From positions 62,001 to 126,000 of the forward strand of contig JAEZZA010000017.1 in the NCBI GenBank assembly GCA_023442525.1: a stretch of DNA of 64,000 nt, read 5' to 3'. Origin of the DNA: Bacteroidota bacterium (GTDB taxonomy: Bacteria > Bacteroidota > Bacteroidia > Bacteroidales > UBA10428). Below the pieces are notes generated by a model. It made no database searches and was not told the DNA's origin. It was given only the letters and a program-made list of their open reading frames with translations. Below are positions 60,524-64,000 of this stretch, in pieces (the stretch's first letter is position 1; every line of letters starts with the position of its first letter). The translations under genes were made by a program, and so were the position numbers.

Positions 60524-61562
60524 TATCAGTTTTAGTTTCACTCACACTCGCGGGCGATCTTCGGGAATTAATCAGCGGCAGAATGATAAATGCGGCAAGT
60601 CCGAGTATTAGGTAAATCAGGTTGGTGGATGTATGTGCAATAAGTGCAAATACTTTTCCGTCGGCTTTTTCAATTCCATAAATAAAGAGGGTCTCGTAAA
60701 CCATGAAGTGCCACGGCCCGATTCCTCCCTGCACAGGAGCCAGCATGGCAAGTCCACCCATCAGAAACGTGATCATACCGGTTTTTATAGACAGGTGAGA
60801 CGTTGGTCCATACGAAAAGAAGATCACATATAACATAAGGAGCCACATCAGAAAAATGAACAGGGTATGCCCCACAAATGCCCATTTATTTTCGAGTTTG
60901 GCAATTGATTTGATTCCCAGAACAAAGTTATGCCTGATGAGGCGGAGTCTCTTGAAAAAATTGCTTTGCCGGTTTGTCTTTTGTTTCTTATAGTAAATAT
61001 TAAACAAATAGAACGCCAGGGTAAAAAGCAAAAGAACGCCCATGCCGATCATGAGATTACGCACCGAAAGAAATCCCTGCAGATTCGAACGTACCTCTTC
61101 GTGGGTTTCAAAAAAAGATGTAAAAACTCCGAATTGACTGGCTATAATAATAAAGGCCAAAACAACAAGCATGATGAAATCGGCCATGCGTTCAACAAAT
61201 ACGGTTCCGGCAAGCTTGGCAAAAGGTATTTTTTCGTACCTGCTCAGAACGGTACAACGAAATACCTCACCGGCACGTGGAAGCAGGAGATTCACAAAAT
61301 ACAACAACACAACCGAGAAATAACTGTTTACTATACGGGGCCTGTAACCGAGAGGTTTAATAAGCATATTCCATCTTATTGCCCTGCTTATCTGGGAAAG
61401 TATGTTAAGAAATACAGAAAGAAGAATCCACCAGTAGTTTAAATTTCTAAAATCGGATTTGTATTTTGAAATAGGTTCATCTTTATATACCCACCAAAAA
61501 ACGAAGATCCCAACACTTAAAAACGCTAAGTATTTAAGAACGGAAAGGCCTTTTTTAAGCAT
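60510..61562 (-). CDS. Lysylphosphatidylglycerol synthetase-like/UPF0104 membrane protein (flippase-like)
   Basis: 350 residues with about eight membrane helices. Typical features of the YbhN/AglD-MprF flippase domain: SRAIRWNMLIKPLGYRP, VVLLYFVNLLLPRAGEVFRCTVLSRYEKIPFAKLAGTVFVERMADFIML, and the later GGLAMLAPVQGGIGPWHFMVYETLFIYG. It lacks the MprF catalytic domain, so lipid or polyprenyl-linked transport is likelier than lysyl transfer. Its 3' end overlaps the convergent MG2 gene by 14 bp. Confidence 0.88.
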   Translation of the reverse strand: MLKKGLSVLKYLAFLSVGIFVFWWVYKDEPISKYKSDFRNLNYWWILLSVFLNILSQISRAIRWNMLIKPLGYRPRIVNSYFSVVLLYFVNLLLPRAGEVFRCTVLSRYEKIPFAKLAGTVFVERMADFIMLVVLAFIIIASQFGVFTSFFETHEEVRSNLQGFLSVRNLMIGMGVLLLFTLAFYLFNIYYKKQKTNRQSNFFKRLRLIRHNFVLGIKSIAKLENKWAFVGHTLFIFLMWLLMLYVIFFSYGPTSHLSIKTGMITFLMGGLAMLAPVQGGIGPWHFMVYETLFIYGIEKADGKVFALIAHTSTNLIYLILGLAAFIILPLINSRRSPASVSETKTDTTQP

Positions 61563-61700
61563 TTCTGATTATTATTGCTAATGAAGAACGGACAAATTTA
61601 ATCAAATATGTTATCCCTGAATATTACCTTATTTTTTAATTAAAAAGGCTTAGGTTAAAAAATATTAAATTTACATTGCTGCATACCATATATTTATCTG

Positions 61701-63581
61701 ATGTTTCCAAGGTTATTGCATATATCTCTTTGCATTCTTTTATTAATTACGGGAATTACGAATAATGCAACAGCACAACAGGATAAACCGGACTCGACTG
61801 ACATTATCGACCGGATAATAATTGGTATTGATACGCTGGTAAATAACGTGCTGCCTGATACGCAGCCATCGATTGATAGTTTATTATTACGAAAAAGCAC
61901 CCGGCTCGGGCAGGAAATATTCAATCTGATCGTCAAAAACAGCAGGGATACGGTAAAAAAACCGGTTACAAATACATCATTTGCTGCCATGGACGGTTTG
62001 ATCATCAGGAACATCTATTTCCGTTCGGTGGATATTTTTGCACCTGAGGTTACCGATACGAGTTATATTCCGGTTTCCTGGTTCGAGAAACTTGTGAATA
62101 TTTCACATAATGATACCCGGAAGTCGCTGCTTCAGCGATACCTGCTGTTTCAACCGGGCGACAGGCTCGACGTTTTCCTTGCAGCAGACAATGAGAGGAT
62201 ACTAAGAGACCTGTCCTTTATTATGGATGCCCGATTTGTGGCCAGGAAAGTTAAGAACAGTCCCGACTCGGTGGACCTGATCCTGATCACACAGGATAAG
62301 TTCCCGATTGGCCTTGATGTAAACATTGATAAACCCATAGTTGGATCGTTTGGTGTAACACACCAGAACATGCTGGGTTACGGACATCACTTATCGGCCT
62401 CGGCGTACTTCGATAACCAACATCAACCACATCTGGGTTACTCATTGGGATACGGGACCACCAATATATACGGTACCTTCACTTCTGCACGGATTGGTTA
62501 TATCAACAAATGGAACCAGGAGAGTTTTGATTTTGATTTTTTCAGGGAATTCAGGGCAATGAGTCTTCAAAACGCCGGTGGCTTCAGCTTTGAAAACTCA
62601 GCATTGACCCAAAGTATCCACTTTCTGGATACAATTTTTGAATTAAGGGATTATAAATACACCCTGACCGATCTGTGGTTTGGACGGATTATCACACCAA
62701 TCGGTGAGCAGACACAGCAGACGCGTTCCGGATTATACCTTGCTGCCCGGTTTAGTGATTATAATTCGATCCGGCAACCCGATATTGATGATAGTTATCT
62801 TTATCCATATGATGATCGTATCCGGGTCCTGTTTTCTTTGGGGATTTCAAGGCAGGGTAACAGAAAGGATAATCTGATCTACACTTTCGGCCGAACCGAG
62901 GACGTACCCTTCGGATACCAGTTTGATATAACATCGGGTTATGAATGGTCGTCCGGAAAATCACGACCTTACTTTTCCTTAACAGCCGCTTATGGCAGTT
63001 ATTTGAACAATTCATCCTATTTTTCCGGCAGGGTACAATACGGTACTTTTTTTCAAAACGGCAATGGGGAACAGGGCGTATTCCAGTTGCGAACCGATTA
63101 TTTTTCAAGATTATACAAGCGGCGAACGTTCATGTTCCGCAACTTCGTCACCCTGATGTCCAGCTTTGGAATAAACCGTAACCCGGGTGAATTTCTTACT
63201 ATCAGCAACAGGAAGGGAATAGCAGGCCTGGCCGGTACATCGTTAAGGGGGACTGATAAAGTGGTGCTGAACCTCGAAAGCGCTGTATTTACACCCTATG
63301 AACTGCTTGGCTTTAAATTCGCGGTTTTTGGCGGACTTGATCTGGGATTTATAAAACGTGAACAACAGAGATTTTCAGATTCAAGATTGTTCTCAGGAAT
63401 TAATCTGGGGATCAGGATCAGGAACGATCAACTGGTTTTCAACACTTTTGTTATCCGACTCGCATTTTACCCCGGCAGGCCCGATAATTCAACGGCCGAA
63501 AACTTCACTATTGATTACGTGCCACGTATACGGTTCAATGATTTTTTACCCGACAAGCCGGAGATTGTAGTATACCAGTAA
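61701..63581 (+). CDS. BamA/TamA-like outer-membrane protein
   Basis: 626 residues. Signal peptide (MFPRLLHISLCILLLITGITNNATAQ), an alpha/beta POTRA-type region (about 90-210: LIIRNIYFRSVDIF, YLLFQPGDRLDVFLAADNERILRDLSFIMDARF), and a beta-barrel rich in aromatic, alternating strands (SASAYFDNQHQPHLGYSLGYG, YFSLTAAYGSYLNN, VVLNLESAVFTPYELLGFKFAVFGG). It is shorter than BamA and has at most one or two POTRA units; no two-gene operon is seen. Possibly a surface-antigen-type assembly or export protein. Upstream gap 61563-61700 is AT-rich with no gene. Confidence 0.82.
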   Translation: MFPRLLHISLCILLLITGITNNATAQQDKPDSTDIIDRIIIGIDTLVNNVLPDTQPSIDSLLLRKSTRLGQEIFNLIVKNSRDTVKKPVTNTSFAAMDGLIIRNIYFRSVDIFAPEVTDTSYIPVSWFEKLVNISHNDTRKSLLQRYLLFQPGDRLDVFLAADNERILRDLSFIMDARFVARKVKNSPDSVDLILITQDKFPIGLDVNIDKPIVGSFGVTHQNMLGYGHHLSASAYFDNQHQPHLGYSLGYGTTNIYGTFTSARIGYINKWNQESFDFDFFREFRAMSLQNAGGFSFENSALTQSIHFLDTIFELRDYKYTLTDLWFGRIITPIGEQTQQTRSGLYLAARFSDYNSIRQPDIDDSYLYPYDDRIRVLFSLGISRQGNRKDNLIYTFGRTEDVPFGYQFDITSGYEWSSGKSRPYFSLTAAYGSYLNNSSYFSGRVQYGTFFQNGNGEQGVFQLRTDYFSRLYKRRTFMFRNFVTLMSSFGINRNPGEFLTISNRKGIAGLAGTSLRGTDKVVLNLESAVFTPYELLGFKFAVFGGLDLGFIKREQQRFSDSRLFSGINLGIRIRNDQLVFNTFVIRLAFYPGRPDNSTAENFTIDYVPRIRFNDFLPDKPEIVVYQ

Positions 63582-63586
63582 TATTG

Positions 63587-64000
63587 TTACTGCAGTAATT
63601 TACTTAATATCTGAGTCATTTGCGAACGCGATACCTTCTTACTGTTCTGATGGGTAACAGGCTCAAGAATTGAAGTATCAAGATCCCGGAAACCGTCTGC
63701 CGTAAATCTCATGTTTAGGTGCAACAGCTTTAGTTGAAATTCCATCAATACACCTTTTACTTTTTTGTATGGGTTGGTGGCGTTGGGATGCCTGAGCGAA
63801 ATCTCCTCGGTATAATAAATTTCGAACGATTCATCGCCTGTGCCCGGATTTACAATTGCCTTCCGGCATAATAATCCCGCTATCATTTTGGTTTCATCGG
63901 TTTCGATTATTTCCATGTCATCCATGGTATCAAAACAGCACATTTGTTCGTCGCGATTCCCGGTAAATAAATAATGCTGATCGAACACCTTGAGCATTGT
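63587..64000 (-). CDS. Hypothetical protein, C-terminal part (cut by window edge)
   Basis: The frame stays open to the right edge (codon ACA at 63998-64000), so an internal Met at 63997 is probably not the start and the N terminus lies outside. The visible 137 residues contain ETKMIAGLLCRKAIV ... FEIYYTEEISLRHPN and LMEFQLKLLHLNMRF, a pattern like the C-terminal part of GLPGLI or DUF4412 family exported proteins in Bacteroidota. Its stop lies 5 bases from the BamA-like gene stop (convergent). Function unknown. Confidence 0.7.
   Translation of the reverse strand, partial: TMLKVFDQHYLFTGNRDEQMCCFDTMDDMEIIETDETKMIAGLLCRKAIVNPGTGDESFEIYYTEEISLRHPNATNPYKKVKGVLMEFQLKLLHLNMRFTADGFRDLDTSILEPVTHQNSKKVSRSQMTQILSKLLQ

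Noticed and set aside
1..64000. CRISPR arrays, rRNA, tRNA or insertion sequences
   Set aside because: No regularly spaced repeats, cloverleaf-like segments, conserved rRNA stretches or transposase genes were found when reading the gaps; an automated scan would be needed to exclude short tRNAs completely.

Overview
The window is chromosomal DNA of a member of the Bacteroidota, most likely from a Bacteroidales/Marinilabiliales-type lineage. The evidence is a SusC/SusD outer-membrane pair, Bacteroidota promoters (TTTG, a spacer of about 20 nt, then TAnnTTTG), a type A type-IX-secretion C-terminal domain, an ECF sigma/FecR module, a BT_3928-type DoxX protein and many SPII lipoproteins. No rRNA, tRNA, CRISPR array or intact insertion sequence was seen, and no gene-free stretch exceeds 300 bases.

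Region 1 (1-19.5 kb) is a starch/maltodextrin utilisation locus. A LacI-family regulator sits between two divergent transcription units. To its left runs MFS sugar transporter, beta-phosphoglucomutase, GH65 maltose phosphorylase and periplasmic GH13 amylase, closed by a terminator. To its right run SusC, SusD, a SusE-like lipoprotein, a strong terminator, and a T9SS-exported GH13 amylase. The genes describe a complete path: surface amylase, SusCDE capture and import, periplasmic amylase, maltose uptake, phosphorolysis to beta-glucose-1-phosphate, and isomerisation to glucose-6-phosphate. Near-identical CGCAAACGTTTGCG-type operators lie at nearly the same distance upstream of both promoters. 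Further left are a two-domain esterase and the start of a GH3 glycosidase, probably a separate hemicellulose unit.

Region 2 (19.5-29.4 kb) holds a palindrome-rich intergenic element, a serC-serA-DUF1015 operon whose SerA has Lys where the family has the catalytic His, comB, a 1492-residue exported protein of unknown function with an internal winged-helix-like segment, and tpiA.

Region 3 (29.4-35.5 kb) has a UroD-like methyltransferase diverging from a homocysteine-methyltransferase domain and a MetH-type reactivation domain, with no corrinoid protein nearby. A SIS-MFS-ROK sugar module follows.

Region 4 (35.6-39.8 kb) contains an orphan TolC-like protein and an Rrf2-YceI-barrel-YceI operon. 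Region 5 (39.9-54.5 kb) is core: BT_3928 and tmk, folP and cdaA, plsY, three PEP-node enzymes (pckA, ppdK, pyk), xerD, a Crp-like regulator with a lone receiver protein, free-Met-sulfoxide reductase, arfB and a lactonase-type propeller.

Region 6 (54.6-60.5 kb) is an ECF sigma-FecR-STN/CarboxypepD-MG2 module with no TonB-dependent barrel. It is followed by a flippase-like membrane protein, a BamA-like outer-membrane protein and a truncated gene at the right edge.
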